This document shows positions 48,918-58,056 of a stretch of DNA of 64,000 nt, one piece after another; the stretch's first letter is position 1; the number at the start of each line of letters is the position of its first letter. A program made the translations under genes and the position numbers. The stretch covers positions 930,001 to 994,000 of the forward strand of contig NC_050720.1 in assembly GCF_013402915.1 (NCBI RefSeq), written 5' to 3'. The notes beneath the pieces were generated by a model. That model worked only from the letters and a program-made list of their open reading frames with translations, was not told the DNA's origin and made no database searches. Source of the DNA: Zygotorulaspora mrakii. Taxonomy: Eukaryota; Ascomycota; Saccharomycetes; Saccharomycetales; Saccharomycetaceae.

Positions 48918-49225
48918 CTTCGTCCGCGTACCTACCTGCGTGTCTTGCCAAGAAACCGCGAGTCCGCCAAGCTTCTGTATCTATATTTGTTGGTGAATTA
49001 TACGGCTTCATTTCCCACATGCTAGATGGAAGGAAAGGGACCATGCAAGGTGTGCAGCGAATTCCTTCTCCATTCTCATCATGTACGTCGCGCCCTGCGG
49101 CCAGTCTCCAGGTAAGAATGGCGAAGTTGACTTTAGGAAAAACAAGCGACATTCGTGACAAGAACCTGGTCCATCTACACAGCAACCACAGCAGCAGAGC
49201 AGGGGCCACATCGCAGCTTTCAAGA
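48918..49225. promoter_or_regulatory. Divergent promoter, PDI-like gene and YBL039W-B-like gene
   Basis: About 308 bases, GC-rich near 49060-49225. The open frame of the microprotein extends back to 49019, but that part is not conserved in the S. cerevisiae relative as I remember it. Confidence 0.45.
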
Positions 49226-49402
49226 ATGGGCTTTTTCGTCGATAACCCTTTAATCGAGTTTTTCCACAGGATAGTGCGCAAACCGAGCACTATCATGATG
49301 TGGCTATTCACATCTGTGATAGTCGCAAGCACAACGTATCTGATGTTTCTGCCGGGAGCCAAGCAGCAGCCCCGCCCTCCCAGCCAGGATGACAACATGT
49401 AG
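49226..49402 (+). CDS. Small membrane protein, YBL039W-B-like
   Basis: The protein has 58 residues. MGFFVDNPLIEFFHRIVRKP is followed by one hydrophobic segment (about 20-42) and a polar tail. The first 20 residues closely resemble the S. cerevisiae microprotein YBL039W-B, which lies in the same place next to ERD2 and URA7. Function is unknown; a single membrane anchor near an amphipathic basic helix suggests an organelle membrane. The start is chosen by that similarity; an earlier in-frame ATG (49019) would add 69 non-conserved residues. Confidence 0.72.
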   Translation: MGFFVDNPLIEFFHRIVRKPSTIMMWLFTSVIVASTTYLMFLPGAKQQPRPPSQDDNM

Positions 49403-49629
49403 CACGCATCCGGCGTGTACCGCAAGCAGCCGCTGCACGGTGCTGGCGTGTCTTATGTATCGTATATACCACATGTGTGTATGTGCTATGTCGCGTGTAT
49501 CCCCCCCTACCCTAACAGTCACCCTACCCTTTTGCCACGAGTAACGCAGGAGCAGGCCTGTAAGCGCATACGCGCTTAAAATGCCGGCCAGGCACGCCAA
49601 GCGAAAAACAACAAGACATCGCAAAAGGG

Positions 49630-49636
49630 TTACCCG
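49630..49636 (+). promoter_or_regulatory. Reb1-type site (TTACCCG)
   Basis: TTACCCG is the Reb1 core. A second, inverted copy lies 47 bp further on. Reb1 clears nucleosomes from promoters and can also terminate transcription from the upstream gene. Confidence 0.5.
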
Positions 49637-49682
49637 ACCCTCGGATCAGCTACCCGGCCTAACATGGTTACCCTGAGCAGGC

Positions 49683-49689
49683 CGGGTAA
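49683..49689 (-). promoter_or_regulatory. Reb1-type site (CGGGTAA), inverted
   Basis: CGGGTAA is the reverse complement of the Reb1 core and faces the copy at 49630-49636. The partial cores TACCCGG and TTACCCT lie between the two. Confidence 0.5.
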
Positions 49690-50086
49690 CCGGCCTGCCA
49701 CCTGATTCAGACTGTCGGCGTAAAAAGGGGACCGATAAAAGTCGAATAAGCGCTGGCCAGCCCCTGTCACCCGGCCGTGGCCATATCCCTACTTACGTAA
49801 GATTGCGAAAGGGCTGCTTTCTTCTTAGCTGATGATTAGGCGATCTTCGGCAATGCTGGGTGGCAATTGGTGGCGGTTGTTGGCTTGAGGTGCAAGGAAG
49901 GGTACTAGCGTCAACACATCCAAAATTAGCTATATATATAAGGATTGTTTTATTTTGCTCATCTTTCACTTCGGGCGATTCGATTGGATTTACTTTTTCT
50001 GAGTAAATAGGTGCTGTATCGACTCAAAGAGCAATATATATATATATTGATCTTGAAACTCCTATAAGGTATATTTTAAATTAAAA

Positions 50087-50551
50087 ATGGCTAAGGCAGT
50101 TGCTCTTCTAAAGGGAGACTCAGGTGTTTCCGGTGTTGTCTACTTCGAACAAGAGAAGGAGGAGGATTTGACCAACATTTCATGGGAAATTACGGGTAAT
50201 GATGCAAACGCTTTGCGTGGGTTCCATATTCACGAATTTGGGGACAACACCAACGGTTGTACCTCAGCGGGACCCCACTACAACCCATTTGGCAAGACTC
50301 ACGGTGCGCCAGAAGTGGAGCAGAGACATGTCGGAGACATGGGTAACGTGTCCACGGACGCGTCTGGTGTCGCCCGCGGCTCGATGAAGGATCGTTTGAT
50401 CAAGTTGATCGGTCCTACTTCTATCTTGGGGAGAACCGTCGTCATCCACGGTGGCCAAGATGACTTGGGGAAGGGCGGCAATGAGGAATCACTGAAAACC
50501 GGTAATGCGGGCGGTAGAAACGCCTGCGGTGTCATTGGTATCACCAAATAG
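50087..50551 (+). CDS. SOD1: Cytosolic Cu,Zn superoxide dismutase
   Basis: The protein has 154 residues. It dismutates superoxide to oxygen and peroxide in the cytosol and intermembrane space. Metal ligands are in place: His 47, 49, 64 and 121 for copper and His 64, 72, 81 and Asp 84 for zinc. The disulphide cysteines 58 and 147 and the active-site Arg 144 are also present. There is no N-terminal extension, as expected for the cytosolic form. It converges on the CTP synthase gene, as SOD1 and URA8 do in S. cerevisiae (YJR104C/103W). Confidence 0.98.
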   Translation: MAKAVALLKGDSGVSGVVYFEQEKEEDLTNISWEITGNDANALRGFHIHEFGDNTNGCTSAGPHYNPFGKTHGAPEVEQRHVGDMGNVSTDASGVARGSMKDRLIKLIGPTSILGRTVVIHGGQDDLGKGGNEESLKTGNAGGRNACGVIGITK

Positions 50552-50665
50552 ACTGCATGAGAAATGGGAATTGAGCGCAAAAACAATTGTATTTCGTGTG
50601 AAAGGTAGCTGAGGAATCTCAAAATTATTTATATATAAGCATATATGACGACTAATTATAATATT

Positions 50666-52396
50666 CTAAAAATCAGCCTTGCCGTGGAACTCGAATTCTC
50701 CATTGTACAAGCGGTCCAGTACGCCAGCGGACGCTGCGACAAGACCAACGAACGGACTCGATGGGTCCAAAACCTTGGAAGTGTACTCTGGATGGTACTG
50801 AGTAGCTACGAAATAAGAATGATTCTTCAATTCTAATATTTCGCAACGTTCGCCGGACTCGTCCTTTCCAACGAATATCAAACCTTCCTTCTCCAACTGA
50901 GGAACTAATTCTGGGTTTATCTCGTAACGGTGACGGTGCCTTTCTTCGACAGATGATCTGTTGCCATATAATTTTTTGATCTGACTCCAATCACAATCGT
51001 CTTGGAAATACGTTGGTCTCAAACCTAATCTCATTGTACCACCCATCTTATCCTTATCGATCTCCGGCATGTAAACCACGACTTGATCGCTTTCTGGTAG
51101 ATCCGGTAAGAATTCACTGCTATTACCGTTCTTAATACCGAGAACATTACGTGAAAATTCAATTGTTGCAATTTGTAAACCAAGGCAAATACCAAGGTAT
51201 GGTACATTGCTTTCCCGTGCCCATTTGGCGGCAAGGACCATACCTTCAGTACCTCTAATACCGAAGCCACCGGGAACTAAGATACCATCAGCAGTGCTGA
51301 CTTTATTCCAAGCGTCATGAAATTTCGTCTTATCAGTCTCTTGAGAATCTGGTTCCAGGTCACTGGCTTCAACCCAAAGAATTTCCAATTGCGTGCGACA
51401 TTTCATTGACGAATGTTCTAATGCTTTAATAACAGACAGATATGAGTCTTTCAGATTTGTATATTTACCGACCAGAGCAATCTTAACAATTTTATCAGAT
51501 TGTTCAATATTAACCGTCATCGATTTCCATTTTTCTAGTAATTCTTCACCTCTTTGTTTATCTTCAGCAGTTAAGGTAATGTTATCCAATTGTAATCTTT
51601 TCAATAAATAATTCATCATTTTTTGTTCCAATAATAATAACGGTATGTGATAAGTAGACTTAACATCGTAAACGTTAACAACTTGCTCAGGACCCACATG
51701 GCAAAACATGGCGATTTTCGAAATGGTTGGATCTTCCAATTCCTCGCTACACCTACATGCTATCATATCAGGCGTCAATCCTAGCTGTCTCAAGTCTTTG
51801 ATTGCAGCTTGAGTTGGCTTCGTTTTTTGTTCGCCATGAATCACTGGGACCAATGAAACGTGAATCAAAGCAAAGTTCTCCTTTCCAACTCTGAATTGAA
51901 ACTGTCTTAATGCTTCAACAAATGGTGCACTTTCAATATCACCGACGGTACCACCAAGTTCAATTATGCAAACGTCAGGTTCTAAACCCGTGTCATCAAC
52001 TGGAATACGAGAAACACGCTCAATCCAATCCTGAATTGCATTAGTCAAATGAGGAACAATTTGGACTGTTTTACCCAAGTAATCACCTTTCCTTTCTCTT
52101 GCGATGACATGGGAGTAGATTTTACCTGTAGTTATATTATGATCTTTCGTCAACGTCACATTCAGATAACGTTCATAGTTACCCAAATCTAAATCAGTTT
52201 CACCGCCATCATCCAACACAAAACACTCACCATGCTCCAATGGTGACATTGTACCTGCGTCAATGTTCATATATGGATCGATTTTAATCGAGGTCACTTT
52301 GAGACCGAAGGTCTTCAACAGCATACCAGTGGATGAGGCAAGAACCCCCTTACCAATACCTGAGATAACACCACCTGAAACAACAACGTACTTCAT
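50666..52396 (-). CDS. URA7: CTP synthase
   Basis: The protein has 576 residues. It aminates UTP to CTP using glutamine, the last step of pyrimidine nucleotide synthesis, in the cytosol. The N-terminal synthetase domain starts KYVVVSGGVISGIGKG (P-loop). The C-terminal glutaminase domain has the nucleophile Cys in YLGICLGLQ and the His/Glu pair in QYHPEYTSK. S. cerevisiae has the duplicate pair URA7/URA8. Here it lies between the SOD1 neighbourhood (URA8 side) and YBL039W-B (URA7 side), so it probably stands for both. Confidence 0.96.
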   Translation of the reverse strand: MKYVVVSGGVISGIGKGVLASSTGMLLKTFGLKVTSIKIDPYMNIDAGTMSPLEHGECFVLDDGGETDLDLGNYERYLNVTLTKDHNITTGKIYSHVIARERKGDYLGKTVQIVPHLTNAIQDWIERVSRIPVDDTGLEPDVCIIELGGTVGDIESAPFVEALRQFQFRVGKENFALIHVSLVPVIHGEQKTKPTQAAIKDLRQLGLTPDMIACRCSEELEDPTISKIAMFCHVGPEQVVNVYDVKSTYHIPLLLLEQKMMNYLLKRLQLDNITLTAEDKQRGEELLEKWKSMTVNIEQSDKIVKIALVGKYTNLKDSYLSVIKALEHSSMKCRTQLEILWVEASDLEPDSQETDKTKFHDAWNKVSTADGILVPGGFGIRGTEGMVLAAKWARESNVPYLGICLGLQIATIEFSRNVLGIKNGNSSEFLPDLPESDQVVVYMPEIDKDKMGGTMRLGLRPTYFQDDCDWSQIKKLYGNRSSVEERHRHRYEINPELVPQLEKEGLIFVGKDESGERCEILELKNHSYFVATQYHPEYTSKVLDPSSPFVGLVAASAGVLDRLYNGEFEFHGKADF

Positions 52397-52758
52397 GTTT
52401 TGATATATTATTACTACTACAGTTTTTTTGTCTTACTACTTTATTATTTGAAGTAGAAAAACTTTGACCAGCCTATTCCTTGGTGTATCTTGAAGCTACG
52501 TTACGCTAACAAACTATAAGCAAGTAGTTGAAAAAGGCTGGGGTGAACTAAGAAGTGAAATACAGCAAAATAAGAATAAATTAACCAAGATTTATAACAC
52601 TAGATGGTGTAAATGAGATGCGATGAGGTTGGCACAGATTCGAAAACTGCGCGAAGATACCAAATTTTCAAAAATCCTTTATATCAAAAAAATTTTTTCA
52701 GGCCGCTATAAAAAAGAAACGATATTAAAACTGAAGTTATGACTGAATCCATTGTTAG
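52397..52758. other. URA7 promoter region and MCM16 3' flank
   Basis: About 360 bases, AT-rich, with several A/T runs near 52680-52715. No gene or clear motif was found. Confidence 0.45.
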
Positions 52759-53394
52759 TCATATGAAGGGATCGTAACCAGCGTGTATCTTTAGCGCTAA
52801 TAGCAGTTGCCGAAGTGTTTCATTTTGATTTATGATGATTTGCTCATCAACCTCATCAACCTCATCAACTTGACCAGCTTTATCAACCTGGTCGCCCTGA
52901 CGAGATTGATGAGATTCATCAGTGGAATTTGCACTAAGGGATGCGTTGTCGCTTTTTGGTCCAGATTGATGCTTTACATGGGCACACACTTGCCTGTATT
53001 GCTGAACTGAATTCAAGTATTTAACTTTCTCTTCGCGAAGTTCGGTTGCCAATTGCTGCTCTAGAGCGAGAGATTCCTTGACCTTATAATCAATTTCGTA
53101 GTTCTCCTGCATAACTTTGACCAGTCGGTCGGCAAGGATGTCCTCTGTCGATACCCTCTGTGGAATTTCGTTTCCATCTTCATCCACTCTCGCTGCCACT
53201 CTCTCTATAGTTCTGAGTATTGAGGCACTCTTCTCTAAATTTACTTGCAGTTGTCTTCTTATTTCGAGGGTCTTCTTCATTTCAGGAGTAACTGTACCCA
53301 AGTCATTGTTCAAAAGATACAACGTGTCTAAAGTTCGTAGCAGTTCATTGTATGCTTGTACGTGTTCCTGCTCCAATGCAAAGGCCCTTTCCAT
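52759..53394 (-). CDS. MCM16: Mcm16, CENP-H ortholog of the inner kinetochore
   Basis: The protein has 211 residues. Mcm16 is a subunit of the Ctf3/CENP-I complex at the centromere. The N-terminal helix (LEQEHVQAYNELLRTLDTLYLL), the block LEIRRQLQVNLEKSASILR and the C-terminal NETLRQLLLALKIHAGY match S. cerevisiae Mcm16 in order. The middle is coiled coil, and a short Gln-Val-Asp/Glu repeat (about 172-186) precedes the C-terminal helix. The start at 53394 is the only usable ATG, since a stop lies four codons upstream. S. cerevisiae Mcm16 has 181 residues and is on chromosome XVI. Confidence 0.88.
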   Translation of the reverse strand: MERAFALEQEHVQAYNELLRTLDTLYLLNNDLGTVTPEMKKTLEIRRQLQVNLEKSASILRTIERVAARVDEDGNEIPQRVSTEDILADRLVKVMQENYEIDYKVKESLALEQQLATELREEKVKYLNSVQQYRQVCAHVKHQSGPKSDNASLSANSTDESHQSRQGDQVDKAGQVDEVDEVDEQIIINQNETLRQLLLALKIHAGYDPFI

Positions 53395-53531
53395 ATGCTG
53401 CACTTACAAATAGCTGTAAATGTGTTTTCTTTCCATAGGGACGTGAGCGTAAAAATGTTTCTACGCTGTTACGCTGATCATTTGAATACATCAATCACTG
53501 TGCCGAAAGAGAAAGTTGCATAAATCGAAGC

Positions 53532-54128
53532 ATGTCCTCTTCTGCCACACTTCCAGCTATTTACTCATTCCCTCCATTCTTCACAAGGCAACCAAATGCT
53601 CTTATTAGAAAGCAGCAGATCACCTCATGGATAGAGGTGATCTTACAGTATTGTAAGCTGAAGAAATGTTGGAGCATGACTGTGGAAGGCAGTCCAGTCG
53701 AGGGTAACCCGAATGATAGCAATATTAATCCACTCACTGGTGGTACTGATAATAGCATCTTCACTAATTCAGAGATACAAAGAAGTGTGCCGCAGGTGTT
53801 CGTCGAAGAAATATGGTGCCAAATGTGTGAAGAAAACAAAGCTGTTGGTGCAGATCAGGGTCCAAAGGACTCATCTAGATATTACATATTGTGGAGGAAC
53901 TTTGATTCATGGGCATCACTGGTATTGCAATGGTTCGAAGATGCTGGCAAATTAAACCAGGTTGTTACTATATATGAATTGACTCAAGGCGATGAAACAA
54001 TGACATGGGAGTTTCATGGAATGCCGGAACAATTGATGGCATATTGTTTGAAACCCTTAGAGCAGCGAAATAGGGCTACCCTAATCAATGACGAACGGGG
54101 TAAACCAATTGCTGTCAAGGTTGTATAA
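53532..54128 (+). CDS. VPS25: Vps25, ESCRT-II subunit
   Basis: The protein has 198 residues (202 in S. cerevisiae). Vps25 is the two-winged-helix subunit of ESCRT-II that binds Vps20 to start ESCRT-III assembly on endosomes. The N-terminal YSFPPFFTRQPNALIRKQQ is the conserved PPXY-like motif that binds Vps22 and Vps36. The second winged helix contains LVLQWFEDAGKLNQVVTIYEL and ends in VKVV. It lies between MCM16 and RSM26. Confidence 0.95.
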   Translation: MSSSATLPAIYSFPPFFTRQPNALIRKQQITSWIEVILQYCKLKKCWSMTVEGSPVEGNPNDSNINPLTGGTDNSIFTNSEIQRSVPQVFVEEIWCQMCEENKAVGADQGPKDSSRYYILWRNFDSWASLVLQWFEDAGKLNQVVTIYELTQGDETMTWEFHGMPEQLMAYCLKPLEQRNRATLINDERGKPIAVKVV

Positions 54129-54198
54129 GTTTACCAAATACAGAATCTATGTACATGAAATGAATGATAATTTATACCAAAGAAAAATATTGTGGTCA

Positions 54199-54972
54199 TT
54201 ATGATTGATCTGAATATTGTCTCTTGTTAACAACAGACCAATTCAAATTATTCAAAGCATTCTCGACATATTTTGATCTATTTTGTACGCCATAATCGTG
54301 TAAATAAGCCTGATCCCATAGATTTACGCATATTAATGGAATGGTCCAATCCTCCAACTTCTTTTTCCCACTTTGGTTGATCATTTTTTTGATCTCCTCG
54401 AGATGGGAAAATTCCTCTAAGGTCAGAGCCGAGTTCAAATCGAATAACTGATTTCTTGGGAAATAATAAGGTGTCCCGTTATTTTGGATTGTCAAAATGT
54501 GGAGTTCTTTGTTACTGTTCTCCACTAGAAATAGCCAGCCTTGCCCCAATACGTCGGCTTCCGCACGGCGTACCATTTCAGTCTTTAATGTTTCCCAATC
54601 GAAGCCAAAAGATTCTTCAATACTTGATAAAAACAAACGGGATGGTTGGGTAGTGGCAGAATTAGTAGCCGGCAGTATATTTTCGATAAATATATGATTA
54701 TTATGAGCTGCTGATGCCAGATTGAAAACGTGAGTTAAAAATGGTTTTTTGGCCGTATTAAGTATTAAATGGAAGGGCAGATATGACTCCAGACTCGTAC
54801 CGCTGGTTGCCACCGTAAGTTTATCACAAATATACTTCTGGTGTTGATCCCATGCCACATTGAGTCCAGCTGGGCTTAGAACATTAGGAATACCTTGTTG
54901 CCTCAATTGAGCAGCATTCGGCAACTTGGGTACTGTATGGATACCTCTCTTGCTCAAGAGTGTACGCAACAT
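54199..54972 (-). CDS. RSM26: Mitochondrial small-subunit protein Rsm26 (mS42)
   Basis: The protein has 257 residues. It is a mitoribosomal small-subunit protein with an iron/manganese superoxide dismutase fold that has lost the metal site. The N-terminal [18 protein letters not shown] is a mitochondrial presequence that keeps the SOD-like start. The [12 protein letters not shown] block corresponds to a SOD helix, and the [18 protein letters not shown] region (here [16 protein letters not shown]) keeps the fold signature. The next gene downstream is VPS25, as in YJR102C-101W. Confidence 0.94.
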   Translation of the reverse strand: MLRTLLSKRGIHTVPKLPNAAQLRQQGIPNVLSPAGLNVAWDQHQKYICDKLTVATSGTSLESYLPFHLILNTAKKPFLTHVFNLASAAHNNHIFIENILPATNSATTQPSRLFLSSIEESFGFDWETLKTEMVRRAEADVLGQGWLFLVENSNKELHILTIQNNGTPYYFPRNQLFDLNSALTLEEFSHLEEIKKMINQSGKKKLEDWTIPLICVNLWDQAYLHDYGVQNRSKYVENALNNLNWSVVNKRQYSDQS

Positions 54973-55147
54973 TATTTCACAGTTACTATCACAAACGTGA
55001 GATCACCCACCCTATTTTACGCTAAATATGTTCACAAGTATGTTTAAAAGTGAAGTTATTACACCTGTTTGATTCATTCGACCTATCTTCTCTACTTACG
55101 ATGAAAAAAGCATTAAGAATGAAAAAAAATTATAAAAATTAAAAAAA

Positions 55148-55247
55148 TGAGAGCTAAGGGATTCGAACCCTTGCATCCGAAGATATCAGAGAATTTAACT
55201 TGATAACAACCTAAATCTGACGCCTTAAACCACTCGGCCAAACTCCC
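55148..55247 (-). tRNA. tL(UAG): tRNA-Leu (anticodon UAG) with intron
   Basis: Reading the minus strand, the acceptor stem GGGAGTT pairs with AGCTCTC and discriminator A. The D arm, variable arm and T arm (GGTTCGAATCC, B box) are all typical of yeast tRNA-Leu. The anticodon is UAG at 55211-55213. An 18-nt intron lies at 55192-55209, one base after the anticodon; its removal restores the loop TTTAGGC. A run of seven T's follows the 3' end on the minus strand, the Pol III terminator. Mature length is 82 nt. The same tRNA is intron-containing in S. cerevisiae. Confidence 0.95.
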
Positions 55248-56697
55248 ATACAATGTATATTATCTTACATTTAACACACATGTATATAGGTTAGGAAATC
55301 TGGAGCTCAAATCTATCTTGCGTCTTGATCGAAGATTCTCCTTCACCCCGTTTGGAACATGTGTGCATTCAAATCATTGAGATATATATTGGTATCCGTT
55401 GACGTCAGATGTATTTAGAAAGAATGTTTTCTTCGGCGTTGTCGATAGTAACTTGGTTTGACATTGATGATAATGCTATGATATTTAATTATAGAGATAT
55501 ATAATTCCTTGGTTTCTATATCATGAATTGAGATAAAACTAATTGAACTTGGATTAATATCTGGAAAATACTTCAGGATTTATACCCAGCAATTCGCACC
55601 TATTGAACCATAAGAGAGGACGACGGGTGAAGAATTTTGATCGTCATCACACCATTTCTAGTTCCATAGAATTCACAGTACAACTGTTATTTCATGTTCC
55701 ATGCCATAGACTCCTTCGTAGTCAGACTCCTGAGTTGTAAACGTCTCGTGATAGATTATCATCCGATATCTTTCCAGTATCGATTGACATTCTGTTAGGG
55801 TTTCATCTGACTTCGTTTATTTTGTTTTACAGACCAATTGTCTCTTTCTGATTCTTATAAGTCATCTCTTTAATGTATCTTACAATATCGATTTATATTT
55901 CAACAATTATATCACATTCTAGAAATGGTTTGGTGACAGGCCGCGTTATGACTTTAGAAAATGAGATTCCTTCGCTCCCTTTTACGCCTTGTGCCACAAT
56001 AGGTGTTACTCTTCGGTGTAAGTACCAACACTTTTTCCAGGCATCTCATTTCGTTCAGCTCATCATTTAATTTCATGCCATAGACAAAGAAGTGCTTCTT
56101 TATCTCAATAGTTCAACATAACAGTAAAAGTAGCAATACTTTTCCTAATGTGTTCCAGGAATTGTGATAAAGACCCCATCGATAGTTTACGAGCCGAAAC
56201 AATTTCTATGAACCACGTCCTATAAACCACTACGTCAGAATCGCTTGGGGTAATATTCAGATAACGAGCAAAACAAGTTTATACGCAGAGAGCATGAATT
56301 TGTGAGTCAGGTATCCTGTTATGATTGATCGAGAAGAGCGCATGACAATTGACTGCCTGATGACCATGAACATCACTTTTCTCTCCTAATTCGGTGTCCG
56401 CACTACGTCAATGTCTTTGGTCTACATCCATTGAAATCTCTGAGTCCAGTTACGAGTAACATCGTCATATGGATCTCAAACGGGAGGCTAACAGGTTTGA
56501 AAGTTAATTTGGAAATTCTCATAACTGCCTTCAAGAGCAGCAGATGACCGGAAGATCCCATCATGATCATACCGTTTTTTGAAGATGGCAGTTTGAAGAA
56601 ACATCATATACCACGAATTTGCCATCAATACATTTGCAAGCAAGAATCAGGCTCCCCCCTTGGTTAGATGAATTATCCCTGCTAATAGATTCCCATT
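55248..56697. other. Long gene-free region next to a tRNA gene
   Basis: 1.45 kb without a convincing gene, adjoining the 5' end of the tRNA. Sequences upstream of tRNA genes are preferred Ty insertion sites, so LTR remnants might be expected. I looked for TGTTG...CAACA ends and for clear repeats and did not find a convincing pair. A 12-mer, CATGCCATAGAC, occurs twice (near 55704 and 56074) without extended similarity. Confidence 0.4.
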
Positions 56698-57714
56698 ATG
56701 AGTTTGACCGGTACAATTAAACGAAGCCTTTCGAGCTTCACACATAATGCTGTTAAAAATGGGGCATTTAGGAGGCTGGCGGCAAAAAAGGCTCAACCAA
56801 CAAGAATAGTACGACCATGGGAATCCCCTGAAAATAGTAATACAGAAACTACTTTCATTCAACCGCACCATCCTATTGCAACCAGAATTTTGAATGAACC
56901 CACAATAATTGTAGAACGTCAGCTGGAAATGATGAACGTTTTTCTTGGGTTCGAGCAAGCAAATAAGTATGCAATATTGGACGTTATGGGGAATAGGATA
57001 GGCTATATGCAGGAAAGAGACTTCTCATTTATGAAGTCGATAATGAGGCAAGTATACAGATTACACAGACCATTTACAGTTGATGTTTTCGACAATTGGG
57101 GAAATGTGATTTTGACCATCAAAAGGCCGTTCTCCTGGATCAATTCCCACATTAAAGCATTTTTACCACCAGTAACCACAGTTGAGCAGAACTACTTGGA
57201 ATCCCCTGCTAAATCGAGCGCTGTGTCGAGCAAAACATTTGGTGGCTCCAGTGGTGTGCCAATACCACAGGTGATTGGTGAGTCAGCTTCCGAAGGCATC
57301 CTTGTGGGTGAATCTATCCAAAACTGGCACCTGTGGAGACGTAGGTATGAGCTGTTCCAAAGGGAGAAAGGCTCAGATGGTTCATTCTCAGAATTTGGCC
57401 AAATTGATGCCCCATTTTTGTCTTTTGATTTTCCTGTGTCAGACGAGAAGGGAAAGATCATTGCAGGTGTTGATAGAAATTGGGTTGGTTTGGGCAGAGA
57501 AATGTTTACTGATACCGGTGTTTATATTGTCAGGTTTGACTCAAGTCAGAGCTTCGATGGAGTTCATCCGCCAGAAGTTATTGGCGACTCTGTGCTAAAC
57601 TTGGATCAAAGAGCAGTCCTGTTGGCAAACGCCCTCTCGATAGACTTTGATTACTTTTCAAGACATTCGGGTCATGGCGGAGGACTGCTTTCTTTTGGCT
57701 CGTATGATGACTAG
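56698..57714 (+). CDS. AIM25: Aim25, phospholipid scramblase-related protein
   Basis: The protein has 338 residues (327 in S. cerevisiae). Aim25 is a mitochondrial protein of the scramblase/Tubby-like family, implicated in mitochondrial function and stress tolerance. The basic N-terminus SLTGTIKRSLSSFTHNAVKN looks like a presequence. The scramblase beta-barrel core begins near 75 (PTIIVERQLEMMNVFLGFEQ) with the FTVDVFDNWGNVILTIKRPF strand pair. It ends with GHGGGLLSFG. It is divergent from the tRNA and RSM26 and upstream of THP3. Confidence 0.93.
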   Translation: MSLTGTIKRSLSSFTHNAVKNGAFRRLAAKKAQPTRIVRPWESPENSNTETTFIQPHHPIATRILNEPTIIVERQLEMMNVFLGFEQANKYAILDVMGNRIGYMQERDFSFMKSIMRQVYRLHRPFTVDVFDNWGNVILTIKRPFSWINSHIKAFLPPVTTVEQNYLESPAKSSAVSSKTFGGSSGVPIPQVIGESASEGILVGESIQNWHLWRRRYELFQREKGSDGSFSEFGQIDAPFLSFDFPVSDEKGKIIAGVDRNWVGLGREMFTDTGVYIVRFDSSQSFDGVHPPEVIGDSVLNLDQRAVLLANALSIDFDYFSRHSGHGGGLLSFGSYDD

Positions 57715-58056
57715 CAGTGCTATAATCTGTAAATAATTTCGCGCTCATGTCGAAACATATATATGCAACAGACGTCATATTATATAAAAATAATGTAAAT
57801 CAGCTAAGAGAGAATGCGCAGTAATATTATGAGGGCCATGGATTCGTAATGGCTGCTTGAAGAGATGAACTGTAAGCAAAAGGCTTGAACAGGTTGTGAT
57901 ATACTTTACCGGGTTGCATAATCACGTGACCGAAAGCTTTGAAGGTAAGAATTTGAAGATGTTCTACAAGTCCCCGATATTATAATATGAAAGACTTAGA
58001 AAATTGAGCACCATAACTTTTGAATACTCTGAAGAGCTCTGGATTGTTGTGAGAGC
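57715..58056. other. AIM25 3' flank and THP3 promoter
   Basis: About 340 bases. TATATATGC and TATATTATATAAAA occur close to the AIM25 end, and a TCACGTGAC-type CACGTG at about 57924-57929 lies about 130 bases before THP3. Nothing else was seen. Confidence 0.45.

Larger units (their letters stand above)
49403..50086. promoter_or_regulatory. SOD1 promoter region
   Basis: About 680 bases, GC-rich at 49540-49720, with two Reb1 sites and further TACCC/ACCCT cores between them. A TATATATATA stretch lies at about 50035-50047, 40-50 bases before the ATG. I did not find a clear Ace1 copper site. Confidence 0.5.

Noticed and set aside
49019..49225. 69-codon upstream extension of the YBL039W-B-like frame
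   Set aside because: GC-rich, no conserved sequence; similarity to the S. cerevisiae protein starts at the ATG at 49226.
55248..55700. Possible solo LTR upstream of the tRNA
   Set aside because: No paired TGTTG/CAACA ends or target-site duplication could be found by eye.
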